64,000 nt of DNA from Litsea cubeba (GCA_012931725.1 CM022946.1:42274451-42338450); one strand, 5' to 3'; shown: positions 9,423-20,020, counted from the first letter of the stretch. Translations and numbers: made by a program. The notes: generated by a model not told the origin, from the sequence alone.

Positions 9423-12400
9423 ATGGCTTCAAGTAAGTTCCCTTTTTCAAGAAAACTCCATTGTAGGAAAAACAAAAGTTCTTTCTCTTTTCTTTTTTTT
9501 TTTATTTCTTTTCTTCTTCTCTGTTTTTTTTTACGTGTTTGCTTTTTTTTTTTTTTACATGTTTTGTTTTTTTGCTTTCTTTTCTTCTTCTCTTTTTTTT
9601 TTTCATGTTTTGTTTTTTTTTGTTTGTGGGCCGTACGGATCTGGCCGTACGGCCACGTGGCCTGTGGGCCATCCCCTTTTTTTTCCCTTTTTTTTTTGTT
9701 TTCTTTCCCTCTTTTTTTTTTGAGAAAGTTTCTTTTCTTTTCTTTTTTGTTTTTCTTTCCCCTCTTTTTTTTTTGAGAAAGTTTCTTTTCTTTTTTTTTT
9801 TGTTTTCTTTCCCCTCTTTTTTTTTTTGAGAAAGTTTCTTTTCTTTCCTTTTTTGTTTTCTTTTGCTCATCATGATAATGCCCCTTTTTTTGGCAAACCT
9901 AGATGTTCATGCATGCATTCAATTGTAAATTAAATTTGTAGCATGATGTGATAGCATACCTGAAAGTTTTCACAAATTTGGGAATTTGGAGGTTGCAGCG
10001 ATATTGAGCCCTTCCTGATTTTGCGGGGACTTTGAGGCTTCGAAAGTTTAGAGTTTCGGAGCTCGCAGCAATGTTGAGCCCATCTTCAAGCTTTCTATTT
10101 CTTTTGGGATAGCTCCTTTTCTTCGGAATTGCCCCGTCATCATGTCAAGATTTCGCCAGATTTTTTTAGCGAGATTCTGTCATTTTGATGTTTGATCTTT
10201 TTCTTTTCCATCCTTTGCAGGTGGTTCCTCCAGAACGAACAAGGGTAAAGAGCCTGCTACAAGCGCTCCTCGTCGATCTGCTAGATCTTCTAATCCGGCC
10301 GTTCAGCAGGCCTTTGAGAAGGTCCAGTATGTTGAGAGAAATCTGGAAGAATGCGACTCCCTCAACAGAGATGAGATGAGGCAGCGATTGATCACTCTCA
10401 AGGGAGAGGAATTCTATAAGATCATGGTAAGCAGTCGTCCATGGGTGATGGAAGATCAGAGCGTTTTGCCCAAGCCTACCTTCTTCTTTGGTGATGCAGT
10501 CCCTGATGACATGACATACCAGAGGAGGTGTTTTCAGTTTTCTTTCACAGCAGATGGTGAGAAGAAGACTGTTGTTTCCCGGTCGACGTTTGATCGCACT
10601 ATCTCGATCATGAGCCTTGCCCCCACGTGCTCTAAGAGGGAAGATCCTCCAAGCTGGGTGAGAAGGACAAATGTAATCAAGACCGGGGTTTTTGTTGGCG
10701 GTTCTCCTGGATATACGAGAGGGTCGCCTGTTGACATGGACCTGTTGATGCCATCCAGCGGCTACCAGGGTTCTGATTATCCGTCGGTCGATTTGAGACC
10801 GGTGGGCCTTGGTATTTTTAGCGGTGACGGCAGCAATTGGATTAAGCCTTTTCGACTCCGTGGCCGTTTCAATGCTGACTCCGAGTGTAAGTCGTGGACT
10901 GATCGCATCCTGCTGATTGGTGGCGCCGTTTTGAAGGAAGCCGGGATTTTTGATGCGGTCCGTGCCTTTAGGAAGACCGTGATCTTTTCCGATGAGGCCT
11001 TCATGGCTATGCTGGAATCATTCCTCCCACAAACCAATACCTTCGTTGTGACGAATGGTGAGATTGGTTTCTCTTTGAAGGAGCTGAGCGTCATTACTGG
11101 ATTGCCCATCTCGGCAAACTCTATGAGGAGTTTATGCCGATTGACAGCGTCCTTGAGGGGCAGTCTGAGGAGTTCAGGCTTCTGTACTTTCAGCTTGTCG
11201 CCTTCTATGATTTTTTGAAGGAGAAAGAGGGTTTGAAAGTTAGATCCAGCAGTTGGAAGAGTTCTAGCTCTTCATTCCCTAACTTTTTTGATAGCAGGGA
11301 GTCTTCTGATAGCGTGACCCAAGAAGCCGGAGCTCAGGATCCAAGTTCAAAGAAGATCTTGGCCATGCAAGAAGAGTTAAGAGATTTCTGTGCCAGTACA
11401 AATGCCATATGTGTTGACATTGCACTGCGGAGAGATCTCGCTATTTACCTCACTTATTGGCTTGGTGAGGCTATTTTTGCTGGAGGAGATGGAACGCACA
11501 TCAGGCCGCATTGTATTTTTTCGGCTTGTCAGATGGCGTTTGGAGAGCAGCTTGCTTTGGTGCCAGCTCTTTACTCCTACCTGTGTACCGAATTGCAGGC
11601 TGCTGCTTTTTTGGTTCGGCTTGGGCTTCCTATGAATAGGGTATTTTCAGCCCACATCTTTTATTCGTGGTACGTGTACCACTGTCCTGGCTTCCACCGG
11701 CTGGGTGCTGCACAGGATGATGATCCTCTAATGATTCGACTGGCTAAGGGCAAAGCCGTGTCCGAATCACTTTTGTTTGCTCGCATGAGGATCCGACGGT
11801 TCAGGGATGTCGAGATGGGGCAGTCTTCAGTGAAGCTTTCTCCGGAGTTGCGGAAGAAGGCTTTTGATTTTGGTGCCTCCCGAGACTCTACCAGGGCGGG
11901 GTCCGGAAGGCATTATTCCTTGACGAATGCAGAGAGAGAGTGGCTTTTCAGCATACGTGTCGGCACGATGGTGTACCGTAGACATCTTTTCGTCAACATC
12001 CAGCCGTATGTACCCTCTCGCTTTGCTTTACAGCTGGGCTTTTCTCAAGGCGTTGTTGGAGAGCCTTCAAGCATGGTGAAGCGCTTTGGAGGTTTACAGG
12101 ACGGGAGAAATGCATGGGCTTTCTATAGTGTTGAAGATACTACAACCATGATTTCTTATCCTGTGTTGCTGACTTCCCGGACTGCCGGCTTTGCGAATTG
12201 GTTCGCGGAGAGCTTTTCGGCATATCGGGGGCTTTCCAAGAAGGAGCTTGATGTGAAGCTGGCATCTGGAAAGGGCCTTGGAAAGTCGGATGGCGTCCGG
12301 CGAGAGGAAGTTTGGGCCTTCCTTTCTGAAGAGAAGCACAAGATAGGCTTTCTCGGTGACCTGGGTGTCATTGGTTCTGAAGTTGTTCGAGAAATAGCTG

Positions 12401-14163
12401 ATGAGGCTTTAGAGCAGCTAGAACAGGAGGAAGCCGAACTTGGTGCTTGGATGCAAGCGGCACAGGGGCAAGCTTCCGTGGAGTCTACTGGCAAGAGTAG
12501 ACCATCCAGTGAGGAGTCAAGTGGGAAACCTGACTCTGACAGCGGGGCAGGTTTCTCCAAGAAGCGAGCCCGCAGGAGTAAGAGGAGGAGGAGTCATCAT
12601 CGCAGCAAGGGGCAGCATGAGGACTCTCCTGACTTGGAAGTTCCTCTTGCTATCAATGAGGACGTGCCAGTGGATGCTGACGAGCCTCCAGAGAAGAGAA
12701 GCCGAGAAGAAGAGACCGTCGGTGAAGGTATGATTCTTCCTTTTTCTCTTTCCATTTGTTTTCATGGGATTTTCCATGTTCTGATTTGCTTCTTGTTTCT
12801 GCTTTTCTCTTCCTTCTTTTTTTTTCTTTTTTTCTTATTTTCCTTTTTTTTTAGCAGAGGAAGACTTGGCGATGCCTGAGGTTCCAACCGATGAGGTGGT
12901 GACGGATCCTGTCGGGGCACCTGAAGAAGAACCGAGGGACTCTGGAGTGAATCCAGAATCTCCAATTGGTACGACTTTTTTTGCTTTCTTTTTTTTTTGT
13001 CTGTGACTTGGTTTGCTAACACATTTCTTGCCAGCTGACTTGCCACAGGATTCCGATGACTTTGAACCATCGATGGACGCAAATGTTGATGATGCTTCCA
13101 ATGAGTTCATGGAGGAAGAAAGTGTTCCGCCAGTCGTCGAAGAAGGTTATTTGTAGTTTTAACCCTGATAATGATTTTCAAACAGGATCATATTCATACC
13201 TTTCTGTGTTTCTTTGGCAGGTTTTGAAGTGACAGAGGAGGGTCCGTCGCTTCCTTCAGAACCAGAGCAAGGGACGCCAGAGGTTGATCCAGAGGTAGAG
13301 ACTCCTAGGACCAGTTCTGACAATGTTGAGGAGATACCTCGTGCTGAGACTCCTTCCCGAGCAGGAGCAGCTTCAACTGGAAAGAGTTCTTTTGTTACTC
13401 TTCCAACAGATGATGACATGAGCAGCCGACCAACGGAGTTGGGCGAATCTTCAGCTGGGCCATCTCTTCTTTTTGCGAAGAAGGTGGTGGTGCGAGTTCT
13501 GAGCTCTTGGATTGAGACTCTACTTTCTGGGCACTTAGATGCCGGATTTGGGATGATCCAGCATGTGTGTGAGATTCTCGATGATGCTGAAGAGGCTGGT
13601 CTAGATGTCACAAGTGCCAGGGCGATCGTCGATAGATCATTGAGCTGGGTGACAGGTGGTTTGAGACCATTGGTTTTCCTGATGACCAATTCTTCAAGGA
13701 GATGTTCCTGGACCCTGCGGATAAGGCTCAGTCTAACCTGGATGAGGCTACAGAAAGCAGGAAGCAGGTAGTCCGAGAGAAGAACTTAGAAGAGCTAAAC
13801 ATCATTGGGCTGACACATGAACTTAACATCCTTGATAGGGAGGTCGATGAGGCTAGGAGACGTCTTGAGCATCTGCAGGCACAAGTCGCTGCCAAGTGGA
13901 CTGCAATAACAGAGGCTCGTGAAAGGGAGACTGCTCTGATTCACCGGGTTGCAGATGCCAATCGAGTTCTTAAAAGGAAGGCTGATGAGAACAAACAATG
14001 GCGAACTGCTCGAGATAAGCTTCCCGGTGCGAAAAAAGGGTTACAGCCCACTCCAGCATCTCATGGCAAATTCCTGAAGAAGCGTGCCTTGGAATCCTTG
14101 ACGGCTGAGGCCAAAAGTTTGCTTAAGGAGCTGAACTCTTGGTTGGAGACTATTTTTTATTGA
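9423..14163 (+). CDS. Spliced plant-mobile-domain-like gene, antisense within B1
   Basis: Proposed exons: 9423-9432, 10221-12727, 12855-12968, 13035-13145, 13221-14163, all introns phase 1 with GT..AG ends. The joined frame is about 1,228 codons. Exon 2 shows a plant-mobile-domain-like core (about 10850-11640; key block EIGFSLKELSVITGLP at about 11060) and a basic SKKRARRSKRRRSHHRSK segment (about 12556) that looks like a nuclear signal. Exons 3-4 are acidic; exon 5 ends in a coiled coil (about 13800-14000). Breaks: one base missing near 11113 and one near 13638 compared with B2 and C. Function unknown. Antisense extra ORFs are known in Tat elements; the splicing is my inference. Confidence 0.8.
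9433..10220 (+). other. Intron 1 of the B1 antisense gene, T-rich
   Basis: Starts GTAAGTTC directly after ATGGCTTCAA and ends TTTGCAG before GTGGTTCC. The first 450 bases are long T runs with C and G interruptions; translated reading frames there are low-complexity only. Holds the GC island at 9627-9670. Counterparts: 27365-28132, 37291-38097, 59246-59917. Confidence 0.75.
9627..9670. promoter_or_regulatory. GC-rich palindromic island in intron 1
   Basis: Within poly-T sequence stands GGGCCGTACGG.., then the perfect palindromes GGCCGTACGGCC and CCACGTGG (a G-box core CACGTG), ending GGCCTGTGGGCC. Kept at the same intron position in B2 (27566-27606; the G-box is changed to CCCGTGG), B3 (37485-37555, partly doubled) and C (59409-59466). 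Confidence 0.7.
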
Positions 14164-14525
14164 GCTCCTGATTTTGTAGCAGAAACTATCCTTCTCTCTC
14201 TTTTTTTTAGTACCACTTGTATTTTTTGGTACTTTTCTTTCTTTCTTTTTTTTTGTAGTGCTTGTAAACACTTTCTTTTTTTTGGTACCACATGTATTTT
14301 CGGTACTTTTTTTTTAGTGCTTGTGAACACTTTCTTTTTTTTTTTGGTACCACATGTATTCTTTTTGGTACTCTTTTTTTTGTTATTATCCCTACGCTCA
14401 CTTGAATCTTTTTGTGATAAAAGTAATTGCTAAATGGGATGCTCTTCTCTTTTTTCTTGTTTTGTTATCCCTACGCTCACTTGAATCTTTTTTGTGATAA
14501 AAGTAATTGCTAATGGGATTTGATC
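14164..14525. repeat. Tandem repeats 3' of the antisense gene
   Basis: Three copies of a unit with GGTACCAC(T/A)TGTATTTT, GGTACTTTT and AGTGCTTGTGAACACTTTC (14207-14375), then two copies of a unit with CCCTACGCTCACTTGAATC and GTGATAAAAGTAATTGCTAA (14391-14517). Probably the 3' untranslated or terminator part of the + strand gene. B2 has three copies of the second unit (32237-32425). Confidence 0.75.
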
Positions 14526-14569
14526 AAAAGCTTGTCATTTTGTGAAAATCTTTTGTCAAATGATTGTTT

Positions 14570-14840
14570 TGGCATGGAAGCCAGATTTTTGCTTGTGGCA
14601 TGGAAGCCAATTTTGGCATGAGAGCCAGCTTTTTTTGTGGCATTGATAGCCGAGTTTTTTTCTTGTGGCATCTATAGCCAGTTTTGGTGGCATTGATAGC
14701 CGAATTTGTGGCATTGATAGCCGGGGTTTTTGAAAGCCAATTTTTTGTTTGTGGCATTGATAGCCGATTTTGTTTTGGTGGCATTGATAGCCGGTTTGTG
14801 GCATTTATAGCCTGTTTTGGTGGCATCTATAGCCGGTTTG
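14570..14840. repeat. GGCATNNATAGCC minisatellite
   Basis: About a dozen imperfect 15-25 base units of the forms GGCATGGAAGCCA, GGCATTGATAGCCG and GGCATTTATAGCC. The unit resembles the TTTATAGCCG repeat inside the LTR. Equivalent at 32474-32800 and starting at 63963. No coding sense in it. Confidence 0.85.
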
Positions 14841-14849
14841 GTTTTCAAA

Positions 14850-15165
14850 AATGCAAGTATCGACTAAAAGTCGCCTCCCTGCTGAATGTTCTTGCAAGTA
14901 TCGATGGAATGTCGTATCCTTGCTTTTCAAAAATTTTAGTTTTGCGGGTACTGACTTGATGTCGTTTCCCCACGATTTTTGAAATTTGTGGTTTTCTCGA
15001 ACCTTTGGGTTATGGATATCAACTGAAATGTTGCGTCTCCATGGTTTTTTAGGTTTTTTAGAACCTTTGAAATTTTGGTTATGGATATCAACTGAAATGT
15101 TGCGTCTCCACGGTTTTTGAATTTTGCAAGTATCGACTAAGCGTCGCTTCCCCACAGTTTTTTGA
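14850..15165. repeat. Repeats with GTATCGACT / GGATATCAACTGAAATG
   Basis: Loose repeats of about 60-70 bases: two to three copies with GCAAGTATCGA and GTCGC, two with GGATATCAACTGAAATGTTGCG. B2 carries a longer version (32811-33275). Confidence 0.75.
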
Positions 15166-15506
15166 AAAAACCATTTTTTGTTTAAAGACACGAGGGTCAT
15201 AAGTTTTGACCTAAAACCATTTTGGCGGTAAAAGGCACGGTGGACTAGGGTGGAAATCCCTGAATCCGGATTTTGTTTCAAACCATGAATTTTGGGTTCA
15301 AGGGTTGAAAATTTTGGTCAAGTTAGGGAAAGGTTCCTAAACTTGGGTTTTTTGAACAATGAAACGATGGAAGTAAGCATTGTTTAAATTTCTAGAAATT
15401 TCAACATTTGACATGAAAATTCTAAAAAAGGGTGGGTTTAGCGAGCGTGTACCTGAAAACCGGTTTTGGCCGTACAAGCATTGATCTTACCCAGTTGGGT
15501 AAGTCT
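15166..15506. other. Non-coding gap between repeat zone and integrase end
   Basis: I see no gene here. It is conserved in B2 (33276-33623) nearly base for base, including GGTCAAGTTAGGGAAAGG near 15318, so it is part of the element. Confidence 0.6.
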
Positions 15507-16640
15507 TCAAGGGTGGTACCGCTTTAAGAACTTACCGTTGATGGGCAGCATACATCTGTCACCTTCCATGTTTAGAAGTGCGTATGCGCCGTTGGAGAAA
15601 ACCTTGTCGATGACGTAGGGTCCCTCCCATTTTGGCTCAAATTTGCCTTTGGACTTGTGAGCGAAGACGATTGGTCTTTTTACCGCAAGAACCAAGTCAC
15701 TCTTTTTGTAGGCACGTTGCCTGACCTTTTTATCGAAAGATCCTGTCATGCGTGCTTGGTAAAGTTCAATGCTTTGTTGAGCTTCGAGCCGTCTCTCATC
15801 GAGATTGTCCAGCTCATGGAGTCGTAATTTGACATTACTTTCTTGAGTCATGTCATTTTGCAAGGATACCCTCAAGGAAGGAATTTGTACTTCCAAGGGC
15901 ACGACAGCTTCGCATCCATAGACCAAGGAGAATGGTGTGCTATGGGTTGGTCCTCGAACGGTGGTTCGATAGGCCCACAAAGCTTCAGACATTTTGTCGC
16001 TCCAGTCTCTTTTATGACTAGAGACCATTTTTTTGAGGATTTTGCAGAGTGTCTTGTTGAAAAGCTTCTGCTAACCCGTTTACTGCCGGATTGTATGGAG
16101 TCGAAGGACAGCTTTGGATTTTGTATTTGTCGCAGAACCTGTAGAATCGATGATCCCGGAATTGTGGTCCGTTATCATGGATGAATCTTTTGGGTATGTC
16201 GAAACGACAAATGATGTTGGTGCGCAGGAACTGAAGGATTGATGAGGTCTTCATTTCGTTGAACGCAAATGCTTCTGACCACTTGGAGAAATAATCCGTA
16301 GGGGCGAAGATGAAGCGATGACCTTTGCTCGAAGGGGGAGAAATAAGACCTATGATGTCCATACCCCAGGCTTCGAAAGGCTATGAGATCGCTGTAGGAT
16401 GCAGCCATTCTGGAGGCATGTGAATGTAATCTCCATGAATTTGGCATTGTTGGCAGCGCTTAGCAAATTGCATTGCGTCAGCTACCATGGTAGGCCAGTA
16501 ATATCCTAACCTTTTTATCTGATCATAGAGCTTGGGACCAGCCTGATGAGCTCCGCAAAGACCAGCATGAACTTCTTTGAGTGTTTCCTCAGCCTCTTGT
16601 TGTGACAAGCAGTGTAGAAGTACTTCGTTGAAGGATTTCC
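15507..16640 (-). pseudogene. B1 integrase, broken
   Basis: HHCC zinc region at about 16430-16620 (HAGLCGAHQAG.. then CQQCQIH). Core: first D in WGMDIIGL (about 16355), second D in HDNGPQF (about 16175), E in NGLAEAF (about 16065). The C-terminal part 15507-16028 is open and ends LPINGKFLKRYHP with TGA at 15507-15509. Breaks: TAG at 16381-16383 (relatives have Q before PFEAWGMD) and a frame change near 16025. No chromodomain is visible. Confidence 0.9.
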
Positions 16641-17300
16641 TATAAAGGATTTTTGAAGGAATATCCAAATGAAAGCTTGGGGTTCGCCTTTGGATGCTTA
16701 CCCATTCTTTTGGATCTTCAGGTAGGATTCCGAACATAATGTAATCAATGAACGGATCCCTCCAGTCGCCGATTGAAGTTTGAAGGATTGAAATCCTACT
16801 TCCAACCACTTGGTGGCATTCAGCAACAGCTTGGTGTGTGTTAAGAGGAGGAAGGATTCTCCTTTCACACACTGTGATTTGCATGTTTTCCCCTTCCTGG
16901 ATTGCCATGGATGTGGCAAGTCCGGCTAGGGCATCTGCACGTATGTTTTCACCTCTACGAATGTGGGTGATGTGACAGATGTCAAACTTTTGCAGAAGTG
17001 ATTGTGCCTTGTTGTAGTAGGGCAACAAATCTGGCTTCCTGACTTCAAATTTCTGATTCATCTGGTTGACGATCAGTTGAGAGTCTCCAAAGACTTCCAG
17101 CATGGTGATACCGGATTCGATGGCGAGTTCCAATCCTAAGATCAGAGCTTGATATTCAGCTGCATTGTTTGTGCATGGTTCCAGTAGCGAGAAAGCGTGT
17201 GGAATCATGTATTTGTCGAGGGCTAACAAAGAGGATGCCAACTCCCGAGATCAGCTGTCTTTTTTCATTCGTCCTGGTTGCACCATCAAAGTACATGTCC
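16640..17300 (-). pseudogene. B1 second, archaeal-type RNase H
   Basis: Motifs in order on -: MYFDGAT (about 17290), NNAAEYQALILGLELA (about 17160-17110), EVFGDSQLIVNQM (about 17080), NIRADALAGLAT (about 16930). Acid residues of the RNase H site are all present. A +1 frame change between 17156 and 17241 splits it from RT. Followed without gap by integrase. Confidence 0.88.
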
Positions 17301-20020
17301 CAGGAGGCACTTTGTGAGAAAGTCTCCACATTGTAGACTGGTTCGTCTGGGAGATCATCTCTGAGTGGAGAATCTTTAGGCAATGGATGCTCTGCGAGGA
17401 AGTCCGCTAGAGCTTGCCCTTTGATTGCCTTTTGTGGTACATACCTTATATCAAATTGTGACAGAAGGATGGACCATTTTGCCAGTCGAGCATTGAGAGA
17501 ACCTGCTTTTGTGACAAGGACCTTCAAGAGGTTGACCCTCGAGACCAGGTATATTGTGTTGGAAAGCAAGTAGTGACGCAGCTTTTGTACGGCGAACATC
17601 ACTGCAAGACATTCTTTTTCGACTGGAGAGTAGCGATGCTCTGCACCTACTAGCATGCAGCTGAGGTAATATAAAGCAGCTTCTTTTCTTTGATCATTTT
17701 CTTGCGCAAGCAGAGCTCCCAAAGAGTGATCAAGGGCTCTTGTGTACAAGATAAATGGTTTTCCAGTGGTAGGAGCAGCTAACACTGGAGGTCTTGTCAG
17801 GTATGACTTGATGTCTTGGAAAGCAGCTTCACAATCAGCATCCCAGACAAAGTTTACACCTTTTTTCATCAACCGGGAGAATGGACGGCATTTCCCCGAA
17901 AGATTGGAGATGAACCGTCTGATGTAGGCCAATCTCCCTTGAAGCCCTTTGAGTTCTCTCAAGGTTCTTGGAGAGGGCATTTCTAGAATGGCTTTGACTT
18001 TTATGGGGTCAAGCTCTATTCCAGCTTTCCGAACTAAGAATCCAAGGAACTTGCCCGACGAGACGCCGAAGAAGCATTTCAAAGGATTCATTCGCAGTTT
18101 GTGTTTACGGAGCCGGAGGAAGACTTCTCGAAGGTTTTCGAGATGATCTTCTTTTCTTTTGCTTTTGACGGCGAGGTCATCAACGTAACATTCAACCGTC
18201 TTGTGCTGCATATCTTGGAATATTTTCATCATAGCCCTCTGATATGTGGCACTAGCATTTTTCAGACCAAATGGCATGACAGTGTAGCAATACACGCCAA
18301 ATGGAGTCCGAAAAGATGTATGTTTTTCATCTTCAGGATGCATCTTTATCTGATTGTAGCCGGAGAAACCATCCATGAATGTCATTCGCTCGAATCCACA
18401 GGTATTATCAATCATTACCTCTGGTATGGGGAGCGGAAATTCATCTGTAGTGCATGCGCCGTTCAGGTCTCTATAGTCAATACAGACCCTGATCTGCCCG
18501 TTTTTCTTTGTCACGGGGACAATGTTGGCCAACCATTCAGGATGTTGTTCCTCACGGATGAAGCCGACACTTTTGAGTTTTTGAACTTCTTGTTCAATTT
18601 TATCCATCACATCTGGATGGAATCTTCTTTGGCCTTGTTTGACAGGCTTGATGTCTTCTTGAAGATTGAGTTTGTGAACCGCTATTTTGGGGTCTAAGCT
18701 GGGCATTTCAGCATAAGACCATGCAAAGCAATCAACGAACTCACGAAGAAAGGCGATATACTCGGGTAACTCATCATCCTTTATATTCTTGCTTATGAAT
18801 ACAGGACGTGGGTTATCTGGTGTTCCTAAGTCTATCTTTTGAACATGATCTTCTGTTGGAAGGTTCGAAGGTGGTTCCTCCACAATATTTTCGGAGGCTT
18901 CCAGCTCAACAAAACCTTCTGGGGTTTCAAAGGCATTTCGAGACCAAGGTTTTGGTGTTTTCCACGGGTCTTCTTGATCGGTAATTTTCCCCAGGCTTGC
19001 TATGAGATGATCCCAATCGCCTGTTGAAACCGGGTTGAAGTAGGCTACTTCTTTTGGAGATGAGGGTTCTTCTGGGTCAGAAGTCCACACGTCTGTACCA
19101 TCGGACAACTCCTCTTCATTTTCGGAGAAATCGTGCCAATTGGATGAGCTTCCTGGATCTTTGTCAGGTGACTCATGAAAGAGATATCCAGGGAGATCGA
19201 TGTCTTCACGGACTTGAGATGTTGAGGCTTGGTCAGTATATTGACTTTTAAGCCTTTGTGTCAACTGTCTCAAGGGAGTGTCAGGATCATACCCTAACCC
19301 GTGTGAAGACTTTTCTACGTAGCCATAGAGTCTCCAATCTTCCAGCTGGCTTTTGGTCAAGACGGGCCCCAATGGCGTGAGAATACCACGTCCTTCTCCC
19401 AAACCGACTGGGTTTTGAGCGTCATAGCCCATTTTCTTCATAATAGCTTGTGCCACAGAACTGTATAAGGATAGTTGAGGCATACCTTTATTTTGGAAAG
19501 GTTCAAGCATGGAGTTTGATGAAGAAGCATCCGATCTATGGACGAAGATCGGCTTTTCCTTTGCTGAAGTTGCTGGAACAACGAAGGAAGCTGACGTAGG
19601 ATCTTCTATGTCAGAAGTTGTCTCCATTGGAGTGAGAGAAGGCTGAACTTGCTGAGTGTCAGCTTGGCTTGACGATGCGTCGTCTTCTGGCTCTGAATCC
19701 GAGTCCGTGTCTTGCATGATAGACACGAAAAAGACAACAAATTTGCCCCCAGGTTTTTGCTTTGCCTTCTTCACTTTAGTAGTGATGACCGAAGGCTTTG
19801 AAGGTTTGAGGGAGATGATGAAGGGAGTTTGAATGCTCTCTTCGGGATTTACCGGATGATTTGTTTTCTTCCAGTGATTGTTGAGGAGCTTTACCTTTAT
19901 CTTTCTGAAGATTTTTGGCAAAGGATGCTGTGTGCTTATCCTCTTCTTCTTTTTCACCTTCATACATTTGTGAGTCTGCGAAGTGGACTTCTTTACCTTT
20001 GAAGGGTTTTCTGTCCGCAA
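17156..20020 (-). CDS. pol: B1 pol ORF: G-patch-like segment, RT, RNase H (954 codons)
   Basis: Longest open frame in the window. From the start on -: basic segment, acidic linker, a G-patch-like block (MKKMGYD..GLGEGRG, 19381-19450), the RT proper (about 18670-18040) with RVCIDYRDLNGACTTDEFPL, DGFSGYNQI, CYTVMPFGLKNASATYQRAM and catalytic YVDD (18177-18188), then RNase H (about 17870-17400) with HRYSPVEKECLAVMFA. Ends in the first part of the archaeal-type RNase H where the frame breaks. The first 245 bases overlap the protease ORF in another frame. Confidence 0.92.
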   Translation of the reverse strand: MRTENPSKVKKSTSQTHKCMKVKKKKRISTQHPLPKIFRKIKVKLLNNHWKKTNHPVNPEESIQTPFIISLKPSKPSVITTKVKKAKQKPGGKFVVFFVSIMQDTDSDSEPEDDASSSQADTQQVQPSLTPMETTSDIEDPTSASFVVPATSAKEKPIFVHRSDASSSNSMLEPFQNKGMPQLSLYSSVAQAIMKKMGYDAQNPVGLGEGRGILTPLGPVLTKSQLEDWRLYGYVEKSSHGLGYDPDTPLRQLTQRLKSQYTDQASTSQVREDIDLPGYLFHESPDKDPGSSSNWHDFSENEEELSDGTDVWTSDPEEPSSPKEVAYFNPVSTGDWDHLIASLGKITDQEDPWKTPKPWSRNAFETPEGFVELEASENIVEEPPSNLPTEDHVQKIDLGTPDNPRPVFISKNIKDDELPEYIAFLREFVDCFAWSYAEMPSLDPKIAVHKLNLQEDIKPVKQGQRRFHPDVMDKIEQEVQKLKSVGFIREEQHPEWLANIVPVTKKNGQIRVCIDYRDLNGACTTDEFPLPIPEVMIDNTCGFERMTFMDGFSGYNQIKMHPEDEKHTSFRTPFGVYCYTVMPFGLKNASATYQRAMMKIFQDMQHKTVECYVDDLAVKSKRKEDHLENLREVFLRLRKHKLRMNPLKCFFGVSSGKFLGFLVRKAGIELDPIKVKAILEMPSPRTLRELKGLQGRLAYIRRFISNLSGKCRPFSRLMKKGVNFVWDADCEAAFQDIKSYLTRPPVLAAPTTGKPFILYTRALDHSLGALLAQENDQRKEAALYYLSCMLVGAEHRYSPVEKECLAVMFAVQKLRHYLLSNTIYLVSRVNLLKVLVTKAGSLNARLAKWSILLSQFDIRYVPQKAIKGQALADFLAEHPLPKDSPLRDDLPDEPVYNVETFSQSASWDMYFDGATRTNEKRQLISGVGILFVSPRQIHDSTRFLATGTMHKQCS

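Noticed and set aside
9157..9873. Long F- or K-rich open frames over the T-rich intron (also 27327-27833 and 37253-37817)
   Set aside because: They are translations of homopolymer runs inside intron 1 and differ freely between copies.
8249..14163. Reading the + strand gene as gag of a + oriented element
   Set aside because: Real gag, protease, RT and integrase of the same element are on -, and TATA, polypurine tract and primer site all fit - orientation.
14570..14840. CRISPR-like array
   Set aside because: Units are short, adjacent and imperfect with no unique spacers; this is a plant minisatellite.
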